Positions 9,004 to 19,042 of a stretch of 64,000 nucleotides of DNA are shown here, piece after piece. The position numbers were made by a program, and so were the translations under genes. Below the pieces are notes generated by a model, which saw only the letters and a program-made list of their open reading frames with translations, ran no database searches and was not told the origin of the DNA. Source of the stretch: Paracoxiella cheracis (GTDB lineage: Bacteria > Pseudomonadota > Gammaproteobacteria > Coxiellales > Coxiellaceae). The stretch's first letter is position 1. Each line of letters begins with the position of its first letter. The stretch covers positions 930,001 through 994,000 of the forward strand of contig NZ_CP186485.1 of the NCBI RefSeq assembly GCF_049348705.1, given 5' to 3'.

Positions 9004-9150
9004 ACTTGGTATCGCGCATAGGAATAATAGAAAAGCGACATAGGCTGCTTCAAGTGTTTGATTTTAAAAGATAAAACCAGAAGGAGAAAATTTTTCTTCC
9101 AAAATTAACCCATTGATTTATAGTCGCTTTCTCCTTCATATTCTCAACCA
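9004..9150 (+). repeat. Left inverted repeat of the Tn3-like element
   Basis: Starts ACTTGGTATCGCGCATAGG and runs inward to TTCTCAACCA, overlapping the last codons of tnpA. It matches the reverse complement of 18739-18885 with only scattered mismatches. Confidence 0.85.
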
Positions 9151-12100
9151 TTCTTGAGTGACTGTTGCCAATCCCAACGGGCTAAACACTGGTCGACAAA
9201 TTGACTGCTTTCTATTCCGCAAAATTCATAATACCCAAGCATATTAATATGAACCCAAGCACCGGGGGATAGGACAATCAGTAAATCCTTTTCTTCTTGT
9301 GTTTTCCCATTAAGATAGAGGTGATTTAGAATATAGGTGTTGTAATACAAAATGACCGCGGCCACTAAACGGCTGCATTGATCCCAAATCATCATTTCCG
9401 CTTCGCTTTGCCCCCGAAATTTTCCGCCGTTGAGTAATGTGATGGCTCGATACAAATTATTATAAGCTTCCCCTCGATTAAGTGCACATTCAATGGCATG
9501 GCGAAATAGTTTGCTATCTAAATAACGCAGAATGAATTCGGAACGTACGATATGATTGTAATGCGTGAATGCCAATTTCGTTTTGCTGCGATAGTTTCCC
9601 GACGACATTTTGCCAATCACAATGCTGGGAATGGCTTCACCGGTTAATATCGACACTAACATACGTTGCATGTTGTCCCAATCGTGAATGATGTAATTTT
9701 TATTAATCATTTTATCAGGACGAATAATCATGTCGTTATATTCAGCATGATAACCCATGCCCCATAGCATTTCATTATGCGGTTTTGGAATACGTGGTGC
9801 GTATAGTAAATCGGTTAAATCAAATAAAGCAAAGTTGAGAGGGTTCATCCCGTGTCTATCAGTGGATGCACGTTCTAATTTAAATGCTTGTGTATTTTGA
9901 TGATGCATCACTTCAAAAGTGAAGTTTCCTTCATACTCATTTGAACTGATTAATCGACTGGCTAATGAAAGATAATTGAAGATAACATTATAAGCGGAAA
10001 CGCCGGCATCTTTGCCTAAAAACTTTGGTGAATGGCGTGCTGCAATATTTTGTATACGTGTCCCCAGCTTTAACCCATCTAAGCTTGCATGATGTTTTCC
10101 ATCAATATTATTGTGCTTAAATATTTCTAACTTTTCTATGGCAATATTAATCAGATGAACCGCCTGTGTTAATGTCTCCATTCGTACATACGCATTTTCT
10201 GCGGTGAGTAATGCAGATAAATTTAAATCACAGACTTCAGCCATACCACGCACTCCTATACGGATCGCATTCGCTAATACGACTGGTGAAATTAATGTCC
10301 AATCTTGTTGCTGTTTAGTCGAGCGTGGTAAAATGGAATCAAATACGCGTGAGAATTTAATTTTATCATCCGAAAACTGTAACACATCCGATGCGCGCCA
10401 TGGAGAGCGAAGCGAAGGCGCGTATTCCGCGGTAGGCTCGGATTTTTTGCCGAGCGTAAGCGACTGCAAAAAATCTTTACGAGCCGTCAAGTCATTTGAG
10501 AGCCCGTGCGTAGTCGAGCCGTGAGGTCGCGGAGCGCGGGCGACGAGGACGTCCGCGGCTATTTAAGTTGTCGCGTATTGCGAGTCGATTATTGACAGGG
10601 ATGGCAATAATCTATCACGAGCATCGCGACACGCTTGAACAATGCTGCGTTTTGGGAAAGATGCAAATAAACTGTCATTGGGATCGGATGCTTGCTAAAG
10701 CGGACGGAGTCGCCAAACTAATTCACCCTGTTTATTTGGCTTTAATAAAATATCTAAATTGTCACCATTGCGAATATCGGCGTTGACCTTTTGATACAGT
10801 TGCTTCAACGTGTATTATTTTTCCTGTAATAGTGTATTGGGTGCATCACGTAGTTTAGGGTAGGGCAGTGATTGCAATAATTTAGATTTATCTTTTTTCC
10901 ATTTTGGCAGTTTAATGAAATTATCTTCAATGGCTTTATGTTTGATAGAATGCTCTAATACCAGCTTATTAGTTTCGATATGATGTGCCAACTGCTTATA
11001 CAATAAGAATTCAAGCCTTTTTGCATGAATGACACCATCGTGAACAATATAAGAGAAATCTTCCTTTGATTTCTTTACCCAATCGATGAGATAAGGTGGT
11101 GCGCTGATGATGTTATCAACACCAACATTTTGTTTCATAAACGTGACCACCTCTTTAAGCATATCGTTTCTTACAATTGAGATATCTAAATTCAGAAAAA
11201 GTGGCCTGAGATTCAACGCAATGCAATGTGCATTCTGATCGATGTACAGCCAGAACAACAAGTGTTTATCGAGTTTGTCACTTAATAGAATCTGCGCAGT
11301 GCTCGCTAATTCTGATTCGGGAACACAACGGAACAATTTCGACTTAGGGATACTGGTTTTATGTTTATCGTTTTTGATCACCATGAGTAAATCATGTACC
11401 TTTTGACGCACCGTTTGTAGTTCGTCAATAAATTTCGCAGCTTCATTATTGGCTTCAGATTTGGCTTTAGCCGTGTAATCTAAGGTGCGTTTTCGAAAGG
11501 CTTCGAGCAAATTATCATTGATGATTTGAAACCGGCTATAACTGTAACACAATAAATACAGATGGATCGTATCCGAATTTAATTGTTTCAAGCGTGCCCC
11601 GTTATAGTAATTGATAAGGCTTGCATAGTAATCAATGGTGGCGGCAGGGAGATTGAGTTTTGGCAATACTACTTTAGCAATAAAGAATACGGCTTTTAGT
11701 TGCTCGTGTTTATCCAATTCCTTATGAATATCCGTCGTGTTGAATTGCTTCATGTCTTTTCGAATGCTGACGATGCAATTTTTTTCATCGGTTTTGTTCA
11801 GCAACGACAAGACAAGCTCGCGTTGTACTTTATTGGTATATCGGTAATAGGCTTTAATGATTCGAAAGTGTTCATTATTCCAAATGCGTGTGACACAATC
11901 TTGTATCGTGGTGAGCGCAGGAATGGCGATATTTTCTTTGATAAGCAAATTCAATAGTGCTTTGCATAATTGGCGTTGCCTTGGATAAAGGGGCGCTTGT
12001 TTCTGTAAGATTGCTATGATTGTTTCAGATTTTTGGCCTCGAAAGCGGGAAAACCCAACGGTTTCCAATACCTTATTTTCAATCCGCGCTATCACATCTT

Positions 12101-12398
12101 TATTGTTGGAAAAGCTGCGCGGTGTGGGCTGGTTAGAGAAATAGCGTTGCATGACGTGCTGGCGCTCCAAGGTGACATCACGATAACGAAAATTAACCAA
12201 AGTGTATTTCAACTTAAAGAATGCTAAGCTAATGGCGAAATAAATGGCATCATCCAGCTTTTTAAAACTATTCCGTGTTTTGACTTCATCATTATTAAAC
12301 GTAAAATATTCAGTGCGCTCGGGATCATTCAGTACGGGTGAATCATACAGAGCTCGGCGTTCTTCGGTAGTTAATAGTGTGGTTGTGGTATTCGCCAT
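9144..12398 (-). pseudogene. tnpA: Tn3-family transposase TnpA, inactivated
   Basis: N-terminal DUF4158-like start (LTTEERRALYDSPVL) and a C-terminal DDE_Tnp_Tn3 domain (HHASLDGLKLGTRI, STDRHGMNPLNFA, GKFRGQSEAEMMIWDQ). It is dead for three reasons: TAA at 10815-10817 after LLQEK, a further in-frame TAG before QASDPND, and the 249-bp repeat at 10389-10637 between SIV and DVLQF. Between and after the stops the same frame still encodes normal TnpA sequence (YTLKQLYQKVNADIRNGDN). Without these the protein would be about the usual ~1000 aa. It is divergent from the cargo operon. Confidence 0.9.
10389..10637 (+). mobile_element. 249-bp repeat, copy B, inside tnpA
   Basis: Same 249 bases as the other copies. 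It splits tnpA exactly between two codons (GTT and GAT on the minus strand), with the tnpA frame resuming without gain or loss. This is the only copy lying antisense to its host gene. Confidence 0.92.
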
Positions 12399-12443
12399 GG
12401 TTTGATGATTCTAACAAGAAATGGCTTGTGACGTCATCAAAAA

Positions 12444-12465
12444 CCCAGTAATATAGATTACTGGG
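12444..12465. promoter_or_regulatory. Palindrome between divergent tnpA and cargo operon
   Basis: CCCAGTAAT-ATAG-ATTACTGGG: nine-base perfect arms with a four-base centre, ending just upstream of the ATG at 12471 and 46 bp from the tnpA start. The position suits an operator or a recombinase binding site for the element; it lacks a T-run, so it is not an obvious terminator. Confidence 0.5.
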
Positions 12466-12470
12466 AGAAT

Positions 12471-12773
12471 ATGATGGGCGCTAAAACAGAACAACAACCA
12501 ATCTTTGAATTAACATGACGAGTGGATGCTGTCACATATCGTTTTAACCCATCTGAACCTATTGACGGAAAGCCATCATGGAAACGTGATGATGCTGATT
12601 TGTGGATCACAACCATGAATGGCTTTGGCTGGATTTGTATCGACAGCAATAAAAGCATCCGTGGTATTCCTTGGGGCATTGCTCTCAATGAAATGGGTGA
12701 ATTACCTCCAGAAGGTGAATGGGTTAGTAAAAAAGGAAATAAAGCCTATGTCTACGATCTTACCTATAGGTGA
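12471..12773 (+). pseudogene. Small unknown transposon gene with internal TGA
   Basis: The frame from ATG 12471 reads 15 codons (MMGAKTEQQPIFELT), meets TGA at 12516-12518, then continues in the same frame as RVDAVTYRFNPSEP... to 12773. The downstream part alone (from GTG/GAT around 12522) would be 83 aa. The codons flanking the TGA look like one continuous protein, so a nonsense mutation is likely. Trp-rich middle (DADLWITTMNGFGWICID). No family recognised. First gene of the rightward cargo operon. Confidence 0.5.
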
Positions 12774-12838
12774 TCTGTTCTTAAATTCTGCTGGCACTGA
12801 CCGCAGAATGGGTCTGTCTTTTAAAAACAGGATTTCTT

Positions 12839-14029
12839 ATGGCACTCGATTATAAAGAATTAGGGAAAATCATCAAAGACATACATCATGCCTTTTCTCG
12901 CCAGGCTGGCCGTTCTGTCAACATGGCGCTAACATTGCGCAACTGGTTTATTGGCTTCTACATAAAAGAATATGAACAAGATGGACAAGATCGTGCTCAG
13001 TACGGTACCCAGCTACTGCAGACACTCGCCAAAGACCTCCAAAAAGCCAATATTCCGGCAACCGCCAGTCGTAGCTTAAGGCAATATAGGCAGTTTTATG
13101 AAGCTTATCCAGAAATTGGGCAGACAGCGTCTGCCCAATTAAACGAGTTACAAGATAAGCACTTATTACCATCCATCATTTGGCAGACACCGTCTACCAA
13201 ATCTCCCGCGAAAATAACGCAATCCATCGATCCAGAAACACCAAGATTACCCTGTGAGCAGCTTGTCAGTGGGCTTTCTTATAGCCATTTTGTGGAACTC
13301 ATTAAGATTGATGAACCACTTAAACGCAGCTTTTATGAGATAGAAAGTATACGTAGCAACTGGGGCTCTCGAGAATTACGTCGACAAATTAGCACACTCT
13401 ATTACGAACGCTTTGGTTACTCTAAAGATAAAACAAAAATAGCCAAAATGGTCGAGACGGGTACATATGCACATGATATTAAAGATGTGATCCGTGAACC
13501 TTATATGTTCGAGTTTGTCGGTGTCAATTATGATGATTTTAACGAAGCGACTTTAGCAAAAGCTCTCCTCAATCAGTTAAATAAATTTTTCTTGGAAATG
13601 GGGCGCGGTTTTTGTTTTGAAGCGAGTAATAAAAAAATATTGATAGGTGATCAATTCTTTTTTGTCGATTTAGTGCTTTACCATCGCATCTTAAAATGTC
13701 ATTTTTTAATAGAGCTCAAAATAAATGAGCTCCATCATGATCATGTCAGTCAGCTAAACACCTATGTTAATTACTACAGAGAAAATGAAATGCACTCAAA
13801 TGACAATCCGCCTGTTGGTTTATTGCTGTGTACTGAAAAGAATGAAGCTCTCGCAAAATATGCATTAGGCGGGATAGATAACCATTTATACATTTCAAAA
13901 TACAAATTAGAACTACCTACCAGCGAAGAAATCAAAGCCTTTTTGGAATCTAAATTAAAGGAGTTGCCACAATCATTAATTCATCATCAAAAAGAAAATA
14001 GCCTAGTTGCAGAGAACGCCGATGAATAA
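12839..14029 (+). CDS. YhcG-type PDDEXK nuclease (DUF1016)
   Basis: A 396-aa protein with an N-terminal DUF1016/YhcG helical domain (NMALTLRNWFIGFYIKEYEQ, ASRSLRQYRQFYEAYP) and a C-terminal PDDEXK nuclease fold. Visible catalytic elements are the Asp in FFFVDLVLYHR and Glu-x-Lys in HFLIELKINEL. The family is common on mobile elements and in defence or recombination contexts; its substrate is not established from sequence. The stop overlaps the next ATG by 8 bp, in a compact operon. Confidence 0.88.
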   Translation: MALDYKELGKIIKDIHHAFSRQAGRSVNMALTLRNWFIGFYIKEYEQDGQDRAQYGTQLLQTLAKDLQKANIPATASRSLRQYRQFYEAYPEIGQTASAQLNELQDKHLLPSIIWQTPSTKSPAKITQSIDPETPRLPCEQLVSGLSYSHFVELIKIDEPLKRSFYEIESIRSNWGSRELRRQISTLYYERFGYSKDKTKIAKMVETGTYAHDIKDVIREPYMFEFVGVNYDDFNEATLAKALLNQLNKFFLEMGRGFCFEASNKKILIGDQFFFVDLVLYHRILKCHFLIELKINELHHDHVSQLNTYVNYYRENEMHSNDNPPVGLLLCTEKNEALAKYALGGIDNHLYISKYKLELPTSEEIKAFLESKLKELPQSLIHHQKENSLVAENADE

Positions 14030-14498
14030 AGACTCAACTTATGATGACTTATTTAAAGGTATTGTAGGTCATATTGAAAACTATCGAGATAATATTTCTG
14101 TCATTAAAGAGCAGGCATTGTTGGAAATGTACTGGAATATGGGAGAAGAGTTGCTTACATTGAAACCATTGACAGAAAGCATTTTAGATGACTTTAAAAA
14201 AGCCATGAATCACCAGCTTGGATCTGATCCCTTGTTTAAAAGCGATGGAACCAATCGACATTGGCTTAAACTCGCAGTACGTTGGGTTGAAGAACATCAA
14301 TACCATGACAAATCTATCATGTTATCTGGAAAAGCGGCTTGGGCAGACTGGGCGTTAGTGTTGGATATTGTGAATTCACCGACACACCGCTATTGGTTGA
14401 TTTGTCAAACAATTAAAAACAAATGGGATAGGCTAACGTTACTTCGAGAGGCACAAAAACTTCCTAAACAGTATTTAAACTTGGGTGACAATGCATAA
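14022..14498 (+). CDS. Unknown small protein, YhcG N-domain-like
   Basis: 158 aa from the ATG at 14022, which overlaps the nuclease stop by 8 bp. The segment HIENYRDNISVIKEQALLEM followed by YWNMGEELL weakly resembles the DUF1016 N-terminal helical domain (the usual LYWxIG motif), so it may be a stand-alone partner of the upstream nuclease. No catalytic motif is visible. It overlaps the following GNAT gene. Confidence 0.6.
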   Translation: MNKDSTYDDLFKGIVGHIENYRDNISVIKEQALLEMYWNMGEELLTLKPLTESILDDFKKAMNHQLGSDPLFKSDGTNRHWLKLAVRWVEEHQYHDKSIMLSGKAAWADWALVLDIVNSPTHRYWLICQTIKNKWDRLTLLREAQKLPKQYLNLGDNA

Positions 14499-14979
14499 TA
14501 CATTCAACATAAAATTTGCAAGTAAAGAAAATATTCCTTTAATTCTGTCGTTTATTCGCGAATTAGCCGAATATGAAAAATTACAGCATGAAGTGATTGC
14601 TACTGAAGAAATATTAAAAGAAACCTTATTTGGTGAGAAGGCCTACGCTGAAGTGATTATTGCTTATCTTAACGAAGAGGCTGTCGGCTTTGCCCTTTTC
14701 TTTCATAATTTCTCAACATTTCTCGGTAACCCTGGCATTTATCTTGAGGATTTATATGTAAAGCCAAAAGCACGTGGCTTTGGTATCGGAAAGAAAATGT
14801 TGAGTTTTCTAGCCCGCTTAGTTATTGAGAGAAATTGTGGACGTTTAGAATGGTGGGTATTGGATTGGAATGAAGATGCCATTGGATTTTATAAACGATT
14901 AGGTGCTAAACCGATGGATGAATGGACGGTGTACCGAGTCACGGGAATAGCGCTTGATGAGTTAGCTCATGGTAATTAA
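14491..14979 (+). CDS. GNAT N-acetyltransferase, spermidine/thialysine acetyltransferase-like
   Basis: A full-length GNAT domain: YLEDLYVKPKARGFGIGKKM contains the acetyl-CoA pyrophosphate loop (R/Q-x-x-G-x-G type), followed by WWVLDWNEDAIGFYKRLGA, the C-terminal motif seen in the SSAT/thialysine acetyltransferase subgroup. Likely a small-molecule amine acetylase. ATG 14491 chosen; a GTG six bases upstream is possible. It overlaps genes on both sides, so its expression is coupled to the recombinase operon. Confidence 0.85.
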   Translation: MHNTFNIKFASKENIPLILSFIRELAEYEKLQHEVIATEEILKETLFGEKAYAEVIIAYLNEEAVGFALFFHNFSTFLGNPGIYLEDLYVKPKARGFGIGKKMLSFLARLVIERNCGRLEWWVLDWNEDAIGFYKRLGAKPMDEWTVYRVTGIALDELAHGN

Positions 14980-16279
14980 ATATTGTAATCCTATACCGGT
15001 GTTTGACACATTAGCTGAATTTATCGAGTTTCATCGATTAATTTACAATACAGAAAATGTTCGCCAGCCTATTAAACACTGGCTTGATCAATGCTTTTCG
15101 AAAGCAACAGTTAATGTACCATCCTTTGCAATCAACGATTATAGGATTGCTTTAAATTTTCTGTACAGTTACCGAGGTAGCTCACAAACCTTTATTGCCT
15201 ATCGACGCGAAATTGAACGACTCATTCAATGGAGTTGGTTTATTCATGAAAAATCGATTTTAAAACTCAAACGCGACGATATTGAGGCCTTTATCGAATT
15301 CTGCATTAAACCCTATAAACGTTGGATTGGCACGAAAACAGTGGCAAGATTTGTATTGAAAGATGGATTAAAAATACCGAATCCAACATGGCGACCTTTT
15401 GAAATCTCCTTAAGCAAACAAGACGTTAAAGCAGGAAAAACTCCCAGCAAGGATGATTATCAATTTTCTCAAAAAGCCTTAAAAGCGTTGTTTGCTATCT
15501 TAAGTAGTTTTTTCAACTATTGCTTGCAAGAAGAAGTGGCAACCGTCAATCCCGTCGCGTTAATCCGTCAAAAAAGTAAATTTATTCGCCAAGAATCAAC
15601 AGCACCCATTATCCGTCGATTATCTAACAAGCAATGGCAAACGGTGATTAACCTTGCAAAACATAATGCCAAGAAAGACCCGAAGCAGGAACGCACGGTG
15701 TTCATATTATCTTGCCTGTATGGGATGTATTTACGAATTTCAGAATTAACAGCGAGCTCACGCTGGACGCCCACGATGGGCGATTTCTTTAAAGATACTG
15801 ATGGGAATTGGTGGTTTAAAACGGTGGGCAAAGGCAATAAGGCTCGACAAATCGCTGTCAGCCCTGACATGCTCAAAGCACTCCAATACTATCGAATGGA
15901 GTATTTGAACTTACCTCCCTACCCTACTTTAGACGAAAATACTCCATTAATCGGCCATATTACCAATCCAAATAAACCAATGACCGATGAGCGCACTATT
16001 CGACGATTAGTGCAAGCTTGCTTTGATGCGGCAGCTGAAAAATTAAGTCAACCCGATCCAGAAGAAGCACAAAACTTATATTCAGCCACCGTACATTGGC
16101 TACGTCATACCGGCATATCAGAGGATGTTAAGCACCGTCCACGCGAACACGTGCGTGATGATGCAGGTCACAGTTCCGGTGCGATCACTGATCGCTATAT
16201 CGACGTTGAGTTAGCGGCACGCGCGCGGTCAGCTAAAAAGAAACGGCTCATCACGGAGACTCATGACGATGTGGTTTAA
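14969..16279 (+). CDS. Tyrosine recombinase
   Basis: A 436-aa phage-integrase-family recombinase with a core-binding domain (about residues 60-200) and a catalytic domain. Visible catalytic residues: Arg in YLRISELT (~254), Lys in GKGNKARQ (~290), His-x-x-Arg in HWLRHTG (~375), His in AGHSSGA (~398) and Tyr in DRYIDVE (~409). In a Tn3-type element it may replace the serine resolvase and resolve cointegrates, as TnpI does in Tn4430; that role is inferred. Start overlaps the GNAT stop by 11 bp; end overlaps rdgC by 17 bp. Confidence 0.92.
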   Translation: MVIKYCNPIPVFDTLAEFIEFHRLIYNTENVRQPIKHWLDQCFSKATVNVPSFAINDYRIALNFLYSYRGSSQTFIAYRREIERLIQWSWFIHEKSILKLKRDDIEAFIEFCIKPYKRWIGTKTVARFVLKDGLKIPNPTWRPFEISLSKQDVKAGKTPSKDDYQFSQKALKALFAILSSFFNYCLQEEVATVNPVALIRQKSKFIRQESTAPIIRRLSNKQWQTVINLAKHNAKKDPKQERTVFILSCLYGMYLRISELTASSRWTPTMGDFFKDTDGNWWFKTVGKGNKARQIAVSPDMLKALQYYRMEYLNLPPYPTLDENTPLIGHITNPNKPMTDERTIRRLVQACFDAAAEKLSQPDPEEAQNLYSATVHWLRHTGISEDVKHRPREHVRDDAGHSSGAITDRYIDVELAARARSAKKKRLITETHDDVV

Positions 16280-17210
16280 ACAAGCAACTCTTTTTCAGTT
16301 ATCAGATCCCGTCCTCTATAAACCGGATAGGCTCGAAGAACAATTGGCGCAATTGTCATTTAAATCCTGTTTGCCAAGCATGCCTTCTAGCGCCGGATGG
16401 GTATCTCCTATTGATAAAGAGGATGCACCATTAGTCCATGCAGCCAATGGTTATCTGCTGATGTGTCTGCAACTCGAAGAAAAAGTTTTACCTGCTGCTG
16501 TTGTGCGACAAGAACTGGATGAGAGAATAAAAACGATTGCAGCCACTCAAGATAGAAAAGTGTCTCAAAAAGAAAAATTCGCACTCAAAGATGAAATCAT
16601 CCACACTTTGTTACCAAGAGCATTTAGTAAATTCTCTCGCATCTATGCCACCATCTATACTAAAAATAAGTGGTTAATTATCGATACAACCACCCCATCT
16701 AAAGTAGAAAAATTCCTCAATTTGTTTAAGCGTTCAATGGATAAAGTTTGTTATCAAACCATCGAAACTAAAAAAATTTCACCGATATTAACACAATGGC
16801 TTTTACATGATGATTGTCCACGGTCATTTTCAATTGAGAAAAATTGTGTATTACGAGATCCAAACCAAGAAACTCGAATTATTCGTTGTCAACAACAAGA
16901 TTTATCAGCCTCAGCCATTCAATCGTTATTGAAAGATGGTTGCGAGGTGCAACAATTATCTTTAAATTGGCAGGATAAGATTAATTTTATACTAGTTGAC
17001 GATTTCACATTAAAAAATATGAAATACAGTGATGAAATATTAAATCGAGCAAAAGATAATTATGGCGAAACGCTAGAACAACAATTTGATGCGGATTTTT
17101 ATATCATGACGGAACTATTATCTGAGTTATTAACAAGCTTGTTAAATTTGTTTTCGAAAAATAAACCAAAGCAAAAAAGCAAACCCATGCTTGAGGCATT
17201 GATGGAGTAA
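16263..17210 (+). CDS. rdgC: RdgC-family recombination-associated protein
   Basis: 315 aa, close to the ~303 aa of E. coli RdgC. Matches along its length: MWFKQATLFQLSD at the N-terminus, GWVSPIDKEDAPLVHAANGY, KEKFALKDEIIHTLLPRAFS, LSLNWQDKINFILVDDFTLK and QQFDADFYIMTELLSELL. RdgC forms a ring on duplex DNA and restrains RecA filaments. Finding it on a transposon directly after a tyrosine recombinase (17-bp overlap) suggests it modulates recombination of the element or protects it; that is inference. Confidence 0.92.
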   Translation: MTMWFKQATLFQLSDPVLYKPDRLEEQLAQLSFKSCLPSMPSSAGWVSPIDKEDAPLVHAANGYLLMCLQLEEKVLPAAVVRQELDERIKTIAATQDRKVSQKEKFALKDEIIHTLLPRAFSKFSRIYATIYTKNKWLIIDTTTPSKVEKFLNLFKRSMDKVCYQTIETKKISPILTQWLLHDDCPRSFSIEKNCVLRDPNQETRIIRCQQQDLSASAIQSLLKDGCEVQQLSLNWQDKINFILVDDFTLKNMKYSDEILNRAKDNYGETLEQQFDADFYIMTELLSELLTSLLNLFSKNKPKQKSKPMLEALME

Positions 17211-17212
17211 AC

Positions 17213-18719
17213 ATGATAAATAACGTTTCTTTTGATTCTAAATTTTCAAGTCTTGCAACGGTTGACCAAGAGTTTTCTGATGACTCATTGGAATTAATTC
17301 AACAGTGGTCTCAATATTACGGCGATTGTTTTTTAAAAAGCGAAGTTGCCAAGTTAGCGTTATCTAAAAAAGCACTCGAAGAATTTCCCTTCATTCTTAG
17401 TAGCTTTTGTGATTTTTGTTATAGCTATTACTTGCAAAAACCCGGGCAATGGATGTCTGACGCAGTTTCTGATGTACTTCTCAATATTATGCCAAGAAAA
17501 GTAATGGCAGATGATGCTTTTTTTTCTCAAGCAGCACTTGTACTGATTAACTTCCTAACCTGGATGGAAACTGAAAAATATTTATCAGATATACAAGCGA
17601 TTAAAGAAACGATGTTGGCAGTGGAAGATGATATTTTAAAGCAGGCAAAAAACCCAAATAATTGGGGTCTGGCGAAATCATTATTTTCTGGTATGCCGTT
17701 AAGTAAGAATACAACAAGCAAGCAAGCAAGAAGAATTACTATGTGACGATCTATCAGAAAAAAAACAACCCAGACAAGCGCATGAAATAAACACCCTTGA
17801 CGATATCATCGATGATCTTCGTTATTGGACGAGAGGTTTCCCAGAAGCCGCTATTAACGCGGCAATTAACCAAAAAGCAAAAATAACACCCATGTTGATA
17901 GCGTTATTAGAAGAAACGCTGCAAGGCTATCAACAACTCGTTGAGCAGGATTTCTTCGGTCATTTGTATGCCTTATTTCTGCTTGCAAGTTTTCGTGAAA
18001 AAAAGGCATTTCCACTTGCCATCAAAATTACCATTCTCCCTGACGATTGGCCCGATCAATTATTGGGTGATACCATTACTGAAGATTTCCATCGCATTTT
18101 AGCGTCATTGTATGACGGAAATCTTAAAGCGCTTCAGTCTCTGATAGAAAATCCCAACGTGGATCACTGGTCGAGAAATGCTGCCTTAAAAACACTATTA
18201 TTGTTGGTTAAAGAAAATATTGTAGAACGCACCTGGGTAGTCAATTATTTGAAAGGATTATTTCATCATCCGGCTTTCATTGAAGATGATGAGGCAAGCA
18301 CCTGTTTGGTAAATGCAGCCTGCGACATCTACCCTGAAGAATTGTATACTGACATACAAGATGCCTTCAGGAGAAACAAAGTAGACACCTGGAGTATTGA
18401 CCTAAAATGGGTTGATGAAGTGATAGCATTAGGAAAAGAAGCAGCTTTGGATCGTGAACTGTATAAAAATCCCCATATGACACTCATTGATGACGTCATC
18501 GAGAACATGAAATGGTGGGCATGTTTCCAAGAAGAAACGCATAAGCCCATGCTGCCAATGCATCATGAAGCAAATAATGATAAATTAGTATGGAGCAATG
18601 AGCCACAAGTGTCTATCACCTATCGACGTGACACACCTAAGATGGGTGGCAATGAGCCTTGTCCTTGCGGTAGTGGGAAAAAATATAAAAAGTGCTGTCT
18701 GATGCAAACCGTCCATTAA
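17213..18719 (+). pseudogene. DUF1186/SEC-C protein, frame broken at CAAG repeat (possible phase-variable gene)
   Basis: The ATG at 17213 lies 2 bp after rdgC. The first frame runs to a TGA at 17744-17746. From the CAAG repeat at 17715 a second frame continues open to 18719, through DDLRYWTRGFPEAAINAAI (a DUF1186-like start) to a C-terminal SEC-C zinc motif NEPCPCGSGKKYKKCC. Removing one four-base CAAG unit joins the halves into one ~500-aa frame without a stop. As it stands the product is truncated, unless slippage restores it. The SEC-C motif binds zinc; the protein's job is unknown. Confidence 0.8.
17715..17730 (+). repeat. (CAAG)4 microsatellite inside a coding sequence
   Basis: Four tandem CAAG units. 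Four units put the host gene out of frame; three would restore it. A unit length not divisible by three within an ORF is the classic arrangement for slipped-strand phase variation. Confidence 0.85.
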
Positions 18720-18738
18720 TCTGTGCTGCCACCAAAAG

Positions 18739-18885
18739 TGGTTGAGAATATGAAGGAGAAAGTGACTATAAATCAATGGGTTAATCTTGGAAGAAAAATC
18801 TTCTTCTTCTGGTTGTATCTTTTAAAATCAAATACTTGAAGCAGCCTATGTCGCTTTTCTATTATTCCTATGCGCGATACCAAGT
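18739..18885 (-). repeat. Right inverted repeat of the Tn3-like element
   Basis: Reverse-complement partner of 9004-9150; begins inside with TGGTTGAGAATATGAAGG and ends GCGCGATACCAAGT. It abuts an integrase gene fragment. Confidence 0.85.
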
Positions 18886-18966
18886 CTTGTCGATCTTCGT
18901 ACGAAACACCCATTGCTCGTAAACGACGTCCGAACGTGTGTCGCAAATCGTGAACACCTACAAAAG
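18886..18966 (-). pseudogene. Integrase (tyrosine recombinase) fragment
   Basis: On the minus strand this reads FVGVHDLRHTFGRRLRAMGVS then YEDRQDL, the His-x-x-Arg box region of a phage-type integrase. It is cut off at the transposon end where the family would continue with LLGH. The missing remainder is not found at the left transposon flank. It may be what is left of an island integrase. Confidence 0.7.
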
Positions 18967-19042
18967 TTGTAAGATAATTTGAAATAAGGTAGTTTTCCCA
19001 AACGTATCCGATGAAATTTTCAAATTGGGTTTCTTATATAAA

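Larger units (their letters stand above)
9004..18885. mobile_element. Tn3-family composite-cargo transposon, 9.9 kb, 147-bp inverted ends
   Basis: Bounded by 147-bp imperfect inverted repeats (9004-9150 and 18739-18885), much longer than the usual 38-bp Tn3 ends. The left arm holds a Tn3-type tnpA (inactive); the rest is a divergent rightward operon of overlapping genes including a tyrosine recombinase and RdgC. I found no 5-bp target duplication outside the ends, so the present flanks may have recombined after insertion. Confidence 0.8.

Noticed and set aside
10568..10786. ORF starting SRIASRLLTGMAIIYHEHRDT as a gene
   Set aside because: It arises from the right end of the 249-bp repeat running into whatever follows; seen at several copies with different continuations.
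9004..18885. 5-bp target duplication for the Tn3-like element
   Set aside because: Sequences just outside the ends (atcaa / cttgt) differ; shifting the end by a few bases does not help.
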